This document shows, piece by piece, positions 17,567 through 25,070 of a DNA stretch of 53,059 nucleotides. The stretch is from Chthoniobacterales bacterium. Its GTDB lineage: Bacteria > Verrucomicrobiota > Verrucomicrobiia > Chthoniobacterales > JAATET01. The position numbers and the translations under genes are program-made. The notes beneath the pieces were generated by a model. The model had not been told where the DNA came from and made no database searches. It saw nothing but the letters and a program-made list of their open reading frames with translations. The stretch covers positions 1 through 53,059 of the forward strand of contig JAATET010000066.1 in NCBI GenBank assembly GCA_015655545.1. The letters are read 5' to 3'. Positions within the stretch are counted from its first letter, which is position 1. Each line of letters starts with the position of its first letter.

Positions 17567-18835
17567 ATGCCAGTAATCAACATGCCAAAATTGAGCGACA
17601 CCATGACCGAGGGCACCCTCGTTCGCTGGCTCAAAAAGGAAGGCGACACCGTGGAAGCCGGCGACATCCTCGCCGAAGTCGAAACCGACAAGGCCACGAT
17701 GGAAATGGAATCCTTCGACGACGGCGTGCTGAAAGAAATCTATGTCAAGGAAGGCGGCAAAATCGGAGTCGGCCAAAAGATCGCCCTCATCCTCGCCGAA
17801 GGCGAAAGCGCCGACGCTCCCGCGGACAAACCAGCGGCCCCCGCCAGCGGAAACAAGGCCGAAGGCAAGGAAAAATCTTCCACCCCCGCCGATCCGTCGA
17901 AAGGCAGCGCCACCTCCGCGCCGGTTTCTTCTGCTTCGCCAAAGGATCAGGAAGTCCGTGGTCGCGTCAAAGCCTCCCCGCTCGCCAAGAAAGTCGCCGC
18001 CGAGCGTGGCGTGAGCCTCGAAGGCATCACCGGCTCCGGTCCCGGCGGCCGCATCATCGAGAAAGACGTCCCCACCAAATCTTCCTCATCCACTTCCTCT
18101 TCATCTTCCTCCGCCCCAATCAAGCTGGAAAAAACCGGCGGCGAGGAAACCCGCATCGAACTCTCCGGCATGCGCAAGATCATCGCCGAGCGCCTGCTCG
18201 CGAGCAAAACGCAGATCCCGCATTTCTACCTTTCCGTCGAAGTCGACGCCGCGCCGCTCATGCGTCTCCGCAAGGAAGTGAACGCCGCCAACGAAGCAGC
18301 CGAGCAGCCGAAGATCACGGTCAACGATTTCGTCCTCCTCGCCGTCGCCCGCGCCGCGCAGCAATGTCCCAAGGTCAACGCCGCCTGGGGTGGCGACCAC
18401 GTCATGCAATACGGCAGCGTGAACATTTCCGTGGCCATCGCCGTCGAGGACGGCCTCGTCACGCCGGTCATCCGCAATGCCCAGACTCTCTCGCTCCGCG
18501 AAATCAGCACCGCGGTGAAAGATCTCGCCATCCGCGCTCGCAACAAAAAACTCAAGCCCGAGGAATACGCCGGCGGCACGATCACCGTCTCGAATCTTGG
18601 CAGCTACGGCATCGAGCAGTTCTACGCGATCGTCAACCCGCCGCAGGCCGCGATCCTCGCGGTCGGCGCCATTGTCAAAAAGCCGGTCGTCAACGCGAAG
18701 GGCGAAATCGTGGTCGGCGAACGCATGAACATCTCGCTCAGCGGCGACCACCGCGTCGTCGATGGCGCCGTCGGGGCCGAATACATCACCGCCCTCCGCA
18801 AGCTCATCGAGAACCCGGCGCTCATGCTGTTCTAG
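17567..18835 (+). CDS. pdhC: Dihydrolipoamide acetyltransferase (E2) of pyruvate dehydrogenase
   Basis: Transfers the acetyl group from lipoate to CoA and forms the core of the PDH complex. 422 residues: one lipoyl domain (1-80, lipoylated Lys42 in ETDKATMEME), a long Ala/Pro/Ser/Lys linker, the peripheral-subunit-binding domain (about 125-160, KASPLAKKVAAERGVSLEGI), a Ser/Thr-rich linker, and the catalytic domain with SGDHRVVDGA (His395, Asp399) near the end. A single lipoyl domain is typical for the E1-alpha/beta type. An inverted-repeat element follows the stop. Confidence 0.96.
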   Translation: MPVINMPKLSDTMTEGTLVRWLKKEGDTVEAGDILAEVETDKATMEMESFDDGVLKEIYVKEGGKIGVGQKIALILAEGESADAPADKPAAPASGNKAEGKEKSSTPADPSKGSATSAPVSSASPKDQEVRGRVKASPLAKKVAAERGVSLEGITGSGPGGRIIEKDVPTKSSSSTSSSSSSAPIKLEKTGGEETRIELSGMRKIIAERLLASKTQIPHFYLSVEVDAAPLMRLRKEVNAANEAAEQPKITVNDFVLLAVARAAQQCPKVNAAWGGDHVMQYGSVNISVAIAVEDGLVTPVIRNAQTLSLREISTAVKDLAIRARNKKLKPEEYAGGTITVSNLGSYGIEQFYAIVNPPQAAILAVGAIVKKPVVNAKGEIVVGERMNISLSGDHRVVDGAVGAEYITALRKLIENPALMLF

Positions 18836-18840
18836 GAAAA

Positions 18841-18957
18841 CTAAACAGGATTTTGCAGGATTATCGGAATTTACAGGATTGATGAAAATCCCGGGGAGAA
18901 AATTCCCTTCTCCCTCATCTCCTGTTAATCCTGCAAATCTTGTAAATCCCGTTTAGT
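18841..18957. repeat. Inverted pair of CTAAAC-(ACAGGATTT)n repeats between converging genes
   Basis: The left arm (18841-18880) reads CTAAACAGGATTTTGCAGG and continues with more AGGATT units. The right arm (18920-18957), on the other strand, reads CTAAACGGGATTTACAAG and continues with CAGGATT units. The arms are inverted, start with the same CTAAAC and share a 9-base period. Transcripts from either side could fold into a long stem-loop, and as the flanking genes converge the element may act as a two-way terminator. A related single arm lies before lpdA. Confidence 0.75.
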
Positions 18958-18976
18958 TCGATCCTCCGCCGCATAG

Positions 18977-20011
18977 CTATGCGGTCGGGAAGGGATTTCG
19001 CTCGGCGAAGCCCTTCTGGTGCCAGTAGGGATACGTCATCGTCACCGCGCTCGCGGCATCGAGCTGCGCGACCTGCTCGGGAGCGAGGCTCCAGTCCGCG
19101 GCGGCGAGGTTCTGGCGAAGCTGCTCCTCGTTGCGCGCGCCGATGATCACGCTGGCCACCGTCGGCCGCCGCAGGAGCCAGTTCAGCGCGATCTGCGCGA
19201 CCGTCTTGCCGGTCTCCGCGGCGACGGCGTCGAGCGCGTCCACCACGCGGTAGAGACGTTCGTCGTCCACCGGAGGGCCGAACTCCGTGTTCTTCGGATC
19301 CCGCAGGCGGCTCGTCTCGGGCAGCGGCTGGCCGCGGCGGATTTTTCCCGTGAGGCGTCCCCAGCCGAGCGGGCTCCAGACGATGGTGCCGACTCCCTGG
19401 TCGAGTGCGAGCGGCATGAGCTCCCACTCGTATTCGCGGCCGATCAGCGAATAGTAGGCCTGGTGCGCGACATGGCGCGGGAGGCCGTATTTATCGGCCA
19501 CGGCGAGTGACTTCATGAGATGCCAGCCGGAAAAATTCGAGCAGCCGATGTAGCGGATCTTCCCCGCACGCACGAAGCCGTCGAGCGTGCCGAGGACTTC
19601 CTCGATCGGCGTCATCGCGTCGAATCCGTGGAGCTGGAAGAGGTCGATGTAATCGGTGCCGAGCCGGCGCAGGCTGCCCTCGATGGCATTCGTGAGATGA
19701 TGCCGCGAGGAGCCCGCGTCGTTCGGCCCCGGGCCCGCGCGGAAGGTCGCCTTCGTCGAGACGAGCACCTGGTCGCGCCGGCCCTTGATCGCGGCGCCGA
19801 GCACCTCCTCCGCCTGGCCGTCGGAATAGATGTCCGCCGAGTCAAAGAAATTCATGCCCGCCTCCAGGCAGATATCCACGAGGCGCGTGGCCTCGTCGGG
19901 GCCGACCGCGCCCCACGCTTTGAAGAATTCGTTGCCGCCGCCAAAGGTGCCGGTGCCGAGGCAAAGAACGGGGACCTTGAACCCCGAGCCGCCGAGTTGT
20001 CGATTTTCCAT
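18977..20011 (-). CDS. Aldo/keto reductase
   Basis: NADP(H)-dependent oxidoreductase of the TIM-barrel AKR superfamily, 344 residues. Visible: LGLGTG-like start (LCLGTGTFGGG), NFFDSADIYSDGQAE with catalytic Asp and Tyr, LVSTKATF with Lys, IDLFQLHGFD with the His, and the NADP-binding SVIIGARNEEQLRQNL near the C-terminus. It resembles the YajO/Tas-like group; the substrate is unknown. It is the first gene of the accessory block that separates pdhC from lpdA and diverges from the methyltransferase, about 130 bases apart. Confidence 0.94.
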   Translation of the reverse strand: MENRQLGGSGFKVPVLCLGTGTFGGGNEFFKAWGAVGPDEATRLVDICLEAGMNFFDSADIYSDGQAEEVLGAAIKGRRDQVLVSTKATFRAGPGPNDAGSSRHHLTNAIEGSLRRLGTDYIDLFQLHGFDAMTPIEEVLGTLDGFVRAGKIRYIGCSNFSGWHLMKSLAVADKYGLPRHVAHQAYYSLIGREYEWELMPLALDQGVGTIVWSPLGWGRLTGKIRRGQPLPETSRLRDPKNTEFGPPVDDERLYRVVDALDAVAAETGKTVAQIALNWLLRRPTVASVIIGARNEEQLRQNLAAADWSLAPEQVAQLDAASAVTMTYPYWHQKGFAERNPFPTA

Positions 20012-20141
20012 ATAAGTAAATGTGGTTGCGCGCGGGAATCCGCGCTCTGTTCACCCGAACCCTCGTGCTCCCGCAGCCACATGAAAAGCGAAGATTTTCC
20101 CATGGCTGCCAATCGCGGGACCATCGATAGTTCTCTCCCGC

Positions 20142-20741
20142 ATGGCCGCGCGCTACGACAAACGCTACTTCGACAAATGGTATCGCCACCCCGGGCACCG
20201 CGTCAGCACGCCTGCGGCGACGGCTCGCAAGGCGGCCCTCGCCGTCGCGATTGCGGAGTATTACCTGGAGCGGCCGGTCCGCACCGTGCTCGACGTCGGC
20301 TGCGGCGAAGGCCAGTGGAAGGCGATCCTCCAGCGCCTGCGGCCCCGCATCCGCTACGAGGGGATCGACGCCAGCGAATACGCCGTCGCTCGCTACGGCC
20401 GCTCGCGCCATCTCCGGCTGGGCACGTTCGGGCAGCTGCCCGATCTCGACCTCGCCCCGAGCTACGACCTCATCATCTGCAGCGACATGCTCTACTACGT
20501 GCCTCGCGGGGAGCTGGATCGTGGCCTCGCCGCCATCGCCGCGCATCTCGGCGGCGTCGCCTTCCTCGAAGCCTACGCCACGGCCGACGCGCTCGTGGGC
20601 GATATTCAGGACATCGACGAGCGCGACGCGGCCTTCTATCGCCGCCTCTTCCGCCGGCACGCGCTGGTGCCCTGCGGCTCGCACTGTTACCTCGGCCCAG
20701 AACTGGCCGGCATGGTGACCGCGCTGGAGCGGGATGGCTGA
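20142..20741 (+). CDS. Class I SAM-dependent methyltransferase
   Basis: A 199-residue methyltransferase with a Rossmann core: TVLDVGCGEGQWKAIL (motif I, about 49-64), YEGIDASEYAVAR (motif II), and YDLIICSDMLYYV (motif IV). The family is broad and the acceptor (small molecule, lipid or protein) cannot be told. The start MAARYDKRYFDKWYRHP is typical of group-level homologues. It stands alone, before two tiny genes. Confidence 0.88.
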   Translation: MAARYDKRYFDKWYRHPGHRVSTPAATARKAALAVAIAEYYLERPVRTVLDVGCGEGQWKAILQRLRPRIRYEGIDASEYAVARYGRSRHLRLGTFGQLPDLDLAPSYDLIICSDMLYYVPRGELDRGLAAIAAHLGGVAFLEAYATADALVGDIQDIDERDAAFYRRLFRRHALVPCGSHCYLGPELAGMVTALERDG

Positions 20742-20824
20742 GAACCTCATTTCTTCTCTTCTGGAGGAGGCATTTAAGGAATGTCCAACTTGTCGGCAGG
20801 CCCGCCGTGAGATAGCCTGCATCC

Positions 20825-21040
20825 ATGAACGCGGTCGAAATCATCGACGAAATCAAGCATTTGCCACCTGTCGAAAAAGCCCGGGTCATCCGCTTTGTTC
20901 AGACGCTGGAGGGAAACCCACCGTGGGCCGCCCAGGAATTGACCGACTCCGCGATCAGACTCTCGGCGGAAGGCGATCCATCCAAGGCGCAAATTCTCAA
21001 GGAACAGATCGCTGAAGGTTTCTACGGCGGGCATGCCTAA
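20825..21040 (+). CDS. Small antitoxin-like protein (first gene of an overlapping pair)
   Basis: A 71-residue protein: MNAVEIIDEIKHLPPVEKARVIRFVQTLEG, then a segment rich in Glu, Ser and Lys. The N-terminal helix resembles small antitoxin-type proteins of the kind beginning EIIEEIKALPPEE. It overlaps the next gene by 8 bases. The pair is a candidate small two-gene module, but the second product has no recognised toxin motif, so a toxin-antitoxin assignment is only a suggestion. Confidence 0.6.
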   Translation: MNAVEIIDEIKHLPPVEKARVIRFVQTLEGNPPWAAQELTDSAIRLSAEGDPSKAQILKEQIAEGFYGGHA

Positions 21041-21278
21041 AGTCCGCCGGCATAACGTTCCAAGGCCGGTGCTCGATCATCTGCTCGATCGCATTCGCGA
21101 CCGGGAAATTTCCGCCGAACAGCTCGGCCTGCTTGCCGAGTGGCTGGACAAGGAGCCGGAAGTTCCAGCCGGCAAATGGTTCAAGCGCTTTTCAGGCATG
21201 ATTGCCTGTGGAGATGGTGAATTGGTCAAAACTTTTCTGCGGCTCGGCCAGGCTCCCGCCGGAGAGGAAGTAAAATAG
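21033..21278 (+). CDS. Small conserved protein of unknown function (second gene of the pair)
   Basis: An 81-residue protein starting MPKVRRHNVPRPVLDHLL, with RIRDREISAEQLGLLAEWL and a conserved-looking core VPAGKWFKRFSGMIACGDGELVKTFL. I have the impression of similar short proteins in related genomes, without a known role. The ATG sits inside the end of the preceding gene (8-base overlap), so expression should be coupled. It is followed by about 300 bases of repeat-rich sequence. Confidence 0.6.
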   Translation: MPKVRRHNVPRPVLDHLLDRIRDREISAEQLGLLAEWLDKEPEVPAGKWFKRFSGMIACGDGELVKTFLRLGQAPAGEEVK

Positions 21279-21280
21279 CT

Positions 21281-21450
21281 CCCGAAGGGCGAGGCTCCCG
21301 CCAATCTGATTTCCTTTTTGATCTTGGAAAGAAGGCCATGAAGAGCACGAAGAGGATACCGCGCATCCTTCCGCCTTTCTTCGCGTCCTTCGCGGCCTTC
21401 TGTTCAAAAATTCCTTCCTTTCCTCCGTGTTCTCTGTGCCCTCCGTGGTC
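21281..21450. repeat. Cluster of dispersed GC-rich and periodic repeats
   Basis: Three elements follow each other. GGGCGAGGCTCCCGCC (about 21288-21303) belongs to a family also seen at 22674-22740. GAAGGCCATGAAGAGCACG (21331-21349) pairs with TTCGCGTCCTTCGCGGCC (about 21379-21396) as an inverted periodic element. CTCCGTGTTCTCTGTGCCC (about 21423-21441) continues CTCCGTGG and recurs at 38234-38263. No gene was identified between 21279 and 21579. Confidence 0.6.
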
Positions 21451-21579
21451 CCCTCATTTCCGGCTTGACATTTGAAAATCCTCCTGCCAAACACCCGCCC
21501 ATCATTATGAGAATCCGCAGGGGCGTTAGGCAATCCGCAGGGAAGTAAGACCGCTCGGTTCCGTTTCTCTTTCCTCCGC

Positions 21580-21819
21580 ATGGCTGCCCTCCCGGCAGCC
21601 CTTTTTATTTCCAAGGTCGTCGCCCACGGCATCCGCACCGGGGCCGATCGCGGCGACGGCAAAGGCTGGCCGTTCCTCGCCATCGACACCTATCCCGACT
21701 ACGCCGACACCGAGCCCTTCGCAAATTCCGGCGCCATCTGGAAATACCGCGCCATCTACTTAGCTAACGACGAGAAAATCGGCCAATGGGGCGCCGCCGT
21801 GAGCGTCAACGTCGGATGA
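21580..21819 (+). CDS. Short protein resembling the C-terminal part of larger proteins; possible remnant
   Basis: A 79-residue reading frame from ATG 21580. Its second half (DRGDGKGWPFLAID, TYPDYADTEPF, IWKYRAIYLANDEKIGQW, AAVSVNVG) is the kind of fibronectin-like C-terminal tail I associate with longer Verrucomicrobiota proteins. The N-terminal part of such proteins is missing, and the region just upstream is repeat-rich, so this is probably a truncated remnant rather than a complete gene. There is no evident ribosome-binding site. Confidence 0.4.
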   Translation: MAALPAALFISKVVAHGIRTGADRGDGKGWPFLAIDTYPDYADTEPFANSGAIWKYRAIYLANDEKIGQWGAAVSVNVG

Positions 21820-21856
21820 AAAACAGATTAAACTTAACTGCCACCCACTTATCCCT

Positions 21857-22624
21857 ATGAAAAAAGATACGCACCAAATCGCTAAAGCAACTCTTAACTT
21901 ATTAGCTTATCTGGCACTCAGCACAACGGCCCATGCTCAACTGACGGATGTCTCAGTGAGTGGAAATATGGTCTTATCCGTCGACAACCGAGATCCAGCT
22001 TACAACGATCTTAGCTATTCAGTAACGCCTGCAATGTTAAACAATACCACTTCTGTGTATGTCCTCGGTAAAAACGGGGATCCCAATCCAGAAACTCAGG
22101 TAACATTAGCGGACGCCCAGGCGACGGCCACATTTTCCGCCACATCGGATTCGCTATCCACGACAATGAACTTCGTTCTCAATTCCTATTCCCGGTTCTC
22201 TTACGCAGTCATGACGGACGACAGAGAATTCAGCTTTACCTTATCCGCCCCTTCATACGTTTGGATCGACCTGTCCGTTAGCGGCGGCGCTCCGGTAAGA
22301 GGCATCTTTAGATCTGTGACCACAGGCCAATATACGTTTATTTCTCCATCGGAATCAGGCTCCTATCACGGCCCTTTTGACTTAGGTGATAATACAGGAT
22401 TTCTCTCTCCAGGCCAATACACCTATCAGCCACAAGTTTATAACGTTGGCGCAGGGGACGTCAGTCCGCCTGTCACATCGAATTACACGATTACAGTAAC
22501 CTTTTCTCCCGTCACACCCGTGCCTGAACCCGGCGAATGGGCGGCATTGATCGCGGGCTTCTGCATCCTCGGCATCGCCGGCCGCGAGTGGCGCAAGCGC
22601 GCCCGGCCGCAAAGCGCCGGCTAA
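21857..22624 (+). CDS. PEP-CTERM sorting-domain protein
   Basis: An exported protein of 255 residues with a signal peptide (ending near AHAQL) and a C-terminal PEP-CTERM signal: PVPEPGEWAALIAG, a hydrophobic helix, then the basic tail REWRKRARP. Family members are processed by an exosortase and linked to the surface or exopolysaccharide. The mature part is a Ser/Thr/Tyr-rich beta region with no known domain. It is noticeably less GC-rich than the neighbours up to about codon 210, while the sorting tail is GC-rich. No exosortase is in the window. Confidence 0.88.
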   Translation: MKKDTHQIAKATLNLLAYLALSTTAHAQLTDVSVSGNMVLSVDNRDPAYNDLSYSVTPAMLNNTTSVYVLGKNGDPNPETQVTLADAQATATFSATSDSLSTTMNFVLNSYSRFSYAVMTDDREFSFTLSAPSYVWIDLSVSGGAPVRGIFRSVTTGQYTFISPSESGSYHGPFDLGDNTGFLSPGQYTYQPQVYNVGAGDVSPPVTSNYTITVTFSPVTPVPEPGEWAALIAGFCILGIAGREWRKRARPQSAG

Positions 22625-22673
22625 GCCGGAAAGCCCCAAGGCATTCCCCTGCGTCCATCGGCAAAACCCAACC

Positions 22674-22740
22674 CGGGAGGGCGAACCTCCCGGTGAGCCG
22701 ACTTTTACATCCACGGCTCGGACGGAGCCTCGCCCTCCCG
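22674..22740. repeat. Large imperfect hairpin of the GGGAGGGCGAGG repeat family
   Basis: Two 27-base arms (22674-22700 and 22714-22740) are inverted around a 14-base loop. Each arm starts CGGGAGGGCGA and ends GAGCCG, with several mismatches between. The left arm on its own contains a perfect CCGGGAGG/CCTCCCGG stem. It lies between converging genes (PEP-CTERM and the PIN toxin) and could terminate both. A shorter relative is at 21288-21303. Confidence 0.65.
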
Positions 22741-22770
22741 TGCGGCGTTGCGGCTCGTGTCAGGGCGAAA

Positions 22771-23214
22771 TCAGGCAGGCAGCACGACCAGCCCCGCCGC
22801 ACGCGCCACGGCACGCTGGCGCTCGTCGAAGGATGCGAACTCCCGGCTGCCGATCTCCTGCGCCGCCGCCACATGCAGCAAGTCCAGGCTCTGGCATTTC
22901 GTCTGCACTGCATGCCTGCCGGACAAAGCCTCTGCCCGGGCAAATACCGCCGCGAGATCATACGCGGGCCGTTCGTAGCGCCCCGCCTCGATGTCCGACG
23001 GGAAATCTCCCAAGGCCAGCGCCGCTTCCTTCTCCGTCAACTCCCCGCGCCCTTGTTTCAACCGCAGGACGTTGCGGATTTCCAACTCCTGGAAATGGGT
23101 AAGCGGCAGGGGAATCTCAAAGCCCACCACCAACGCAATGGCTTGCGGCGAGGTGGATTCCTTCGCGTAGAGCTTCAACAGAATGCCGGTGTCGATATAC
23201 GCGCCTGCACCCAT
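22771..23214 (-). CDS. PIN-domain protein, VapC-like toxin
   Basis: A 147-residue predicted endoribonuclease. PIN-fold acidic residues: Asp8 in AYIDTGILLKLY, Glu in FQELEIRN around 45, Asp in SLDLLHVAAA around 112, and Asp in SFDERQR around 128. VapC-type toxins cleave tRNA or rRNA when freed from their antitoxin. A short gene just upstream on the same strand, ending 35 bases before this start, is the likely antitoxin. The target cannot be predicted. Confidence 0.88.
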   Translation of the reverse strand: MGAGAYIDTGILLKLYAKESTSPQAIALVVGFEIPLPLTHFQELEIRNVLRLKQGRGELTEKEAALALGDFPSDIEAGRYERPAYDLAAVFARAEALSGRHAVQTKCQSLDLLHVAAAQEIGSREFASFDERQRAVARAAGLVVLPA

Positions 23215-23249
23215 TGCGTGTTTGACTCAATATTCCCCCCGGCCTTCGC

Positions 23250-23411
23250 TTACGATTTCGGAGAGAGGTTTGCCCGGAGGCGGGCTTCGAAATCCGGCCA
23301 CGCCACCTTTTGCTTTTTTTGCAGTTGCGACTGCACAAATTTTTCCAGCGCCGCCAGCTCGATTGCGTTCAGCTTGGGCACCGCCGCTTCGATTTCCTGC
23401 AACGTGCTCAT
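23250..23411 (-). CDS. Very short antitoxin-like protein upstream of the PIN gene
   Basis: A 53-residue reading frame starting MSTLQEIEAAVPKLNAIEL, then AALEKFVQSQ, a Lys/Gln-rich stretch and FEARLRANLSPKS. The EIEAAVPKLNAIELAALEKF helix resembles small antitoxin N-termini (EIEEAIRKLSPEE type). It precedes the PIN-domain gene on the same strand with a 35-base gap, the expected order for a VapBC operon. It is shorter than most VapB proteins and lacks an obvious AbrB or ribbon-helix-helix motif. Confidence 0.7.
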   Translation of the reverse strand: MSTLQEIEAAVPKLNAIELAALEKFVQSQLQKKQKVAWPDFEARLRANLSPKS

Positions 23412-23500
23412 GGCCCCCAGCCTTCCACAACCTTCCTTTCGTCACAAGCCGCATCGCCAGTGTATTCTAAAAATAGAAGCCCGCAGGATTTCCTCTCCCG

Positions 23501-23538
23501 TCCTTGTAAATCCTGTAAATCCTGTAAATCCTGTTTAG
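23501..23538. repeat. CTAAAC-(ACAGGATTT)n repeat upstream of lpdA
   Basis: On the minus strand it reads CTAAACAGGATTTACAGG, then repeats ATTTACAGG twice more and ends ACAAGGA. It carries the same CTAAAC start and 9-base period as the inverted pair after pdhC. It ends 10 bases before the lpdA ATG, so it forms the whole leader of that gene. Confidence 0.75.
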
Positions 23539-23547
23539 TTCACACTC

Positions 23548-24939
23548 ATGGCCAACTACGATCTCATCGTCATCGGCGCCGGACCGGCAGGATATGTCGG
23601 AGCCATCCGCGCCGCCCAGCTCGGCAAAAAAGTCGCGGTCGTCGATTTCGAACGCGGCGGCGGCACCTGCAACAACTACGGCTGCATCCCGACCAAGGCG
23701 CTCCTCAAAAACGCCGAGCTCTACCACGACATGAAGCACCGCGCCGCGGAGTTCGGCTTCAAGATCGAAGGCCTCGACTACGATTGGGCCGCCATCATCA
23801 AGCGCTCGCGCACCGTGTCGGAGAAAGGCTCCGCGGGCCTCGACTTCCTCTTCAAGAAAAACAAGATCGATTTCATCCGCGGCATCGCTTCGCTCGAAAA
23901 GGCCGGCGAGGTGAAAGTCAAAGCCGCCGACGGCAAGGAGGAAACGCACGCCGCCGCGAAAATCCTTATCGCCACCGGCTGCGTCTCGCGCCCCATGCCG
24001 GGCCTCCCGTTCAACGGCAAGACCGTGATCGGCTCGAAGGAAGCGCTCCTGCTCTCCGAGCAGCCGAAGTCGGTCGTCGTCATCGGCGCCGGCGCCATCG
24101 GCATCGAGTTCGCCTATTTCTGGAACGCCTTCGGCACGAAAGTCACCGTCGTCGAAATGCTCCCCAACATCCTGCCCGTCGAGGACACCGAAGTCTCGCA
24201 GGCGCTTGAAAAATCGCTCGCGAAACAGGGTCTCACGCTCCTCACGAATCACAAGACGACGAAGACCGAGGCAACCGACAAGGGCGTCAAAATCACCGTC
24301 GCCGATGCCAAAAGCGTGGAAAAAGTTCTCGAGGCCGACCTCTGCCTCGTCGCCATCGGCGTCGCACCCGTGCTGCCCGGCGGAGCGCTCAAGATCGGCC
24401 TCACCGATCGCGGCTACATCCAGACGAACGACAATTACGAGACCACGATCAAGGGCGTCTATGCCGCCGGGGACATCATCGGGCCTCCCTGGCTCGCGCA
24501 CGTCGCCAGCTTCGAGGCCACGCAGGCCGTCGAGGGAATGTTCGTCCCCGGCCACAAGCCGAAAAAAGTCACGCTTTTCCCTGGCTGCACCTACTGCCAT
24601 CCGCAGGTCGCCAGCATGGGCCTTACCGAGCGCGCCGCGAAGGAAAAAGGCATCAAATACAAGGTCGGCAAGTTTGCCTTCATGGCCAGCGGCAAGGCCC
24701 GCGCCATCGGGGAACTCGAAGGCTTCGTCAAGCTCATCACCGGCGAAAAGCATGGAGAGATCCTCGGCGCGCACATCATCGGTTCCGACGCCACGGAAAT
24801 GCTCGCGGAGCTCGGGCTCGCGATGAACAGCGAGCTCACGCTCGATGATATCCACGCGACGATCCACGCGCATCCGACCTTGAGCGAATCCGTGCACGAA
24901 GCCGCCCTCGCAGCCGAAGGACACGCGATCCACTCCTAG
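23548..24939 (+). CDS. lpdA: Dihydrolipoamide dehydrogenase (E3)
   Basis: FAD enzyme that reoxidises lipoamide and passes electrons to NAD, here most likely for the PDH complex encoded 4.7 kb upstream. 463 residues. Motifs: VIGAGPAGYVGA (FAD), redox disulfide Cys41/Cys46 in GGTCNNYGCIPTK, NAD-binding VVVIGAGAIGIEFA around 175, YAAGDIIGPPWLAHVA, and the C-terminal HPTLSESVHE with the catalytic His442-Glu447 pair. The more common sequence between the cysteines is LNVG; NNYG is a local variant with unchanged spacing. Confidence 0.95.
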   Translation: MANYDLIVIGAGPAGYVGAIRAAQLGKKVAVVDFERGGGTCNNYGCIPTKALLKNAELYHDMKHRAAEFGFKIEGLDYDWAAIIKRSRTVSEKGSAGLDFLFKKNKIDFIRGIASLEKAGEVKVKAADGKEETHAAAKILIATGCVSRPMPGLPFNGKTVIGSKEALLLSEQPKSVVVIGAGAIGIEFAYFWNAFGTKVTVVEMLPNILPVEDTEVSQALEKSLAKQGLTLLTNHKTTKTEATDKGVKITVADAKSVEKVLEADLCLVAIGVAPVLPGGALKIGLTDRGYIQTNDNYETTIKGVYAAGDIIGPPWLAHVASFEATQAVEGMFVPGHKPKKVTLFPGCTYCHPQVASMGLTERAAKEKGIKYKVGKFAFMASGKARAIGELEGFVKLITGEKHGEILGAHIIGSDATEMLAELGLAMNSELTLDDIHATIHAHPTLSESVHEAALAAEGHAIHS

Positions 24940-24965
24940 CCGGGCAACTCCCGCAACGCAGCACC

Positions 24966-24994
24966 GGAACGTCTCTTCGCGCAAGAGGCGTTCC
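24966..24994 (+). terminator. Strong hairpin 27 bases after lpdA
   Basis: GGAACGTCTCTT pairs with AAGAGGCGTTCC (one G-U pair) around a CGCGC loop, giving a 12-bp stem. There is no T-run, so its efficiency as an intrinsic terminator is uncertain, but its position immediately after lpdA fits termination or 3'-end protection. Confidence 0.5.
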
Positions 24995-25070
24995 TCGCAT
25001 CGCGGGCATTCACGAAAAGATTTCACTTTTCGCATTGCCGTCCGTCGTAGCGGGACTCTCAATTTATTCC

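Noticed and set aside
21331-21469. Minus-strand peptide with TEGTENTEE-like sequence as a protein
   Set aside because: It is the translation of the periodic repeat and not a gene.
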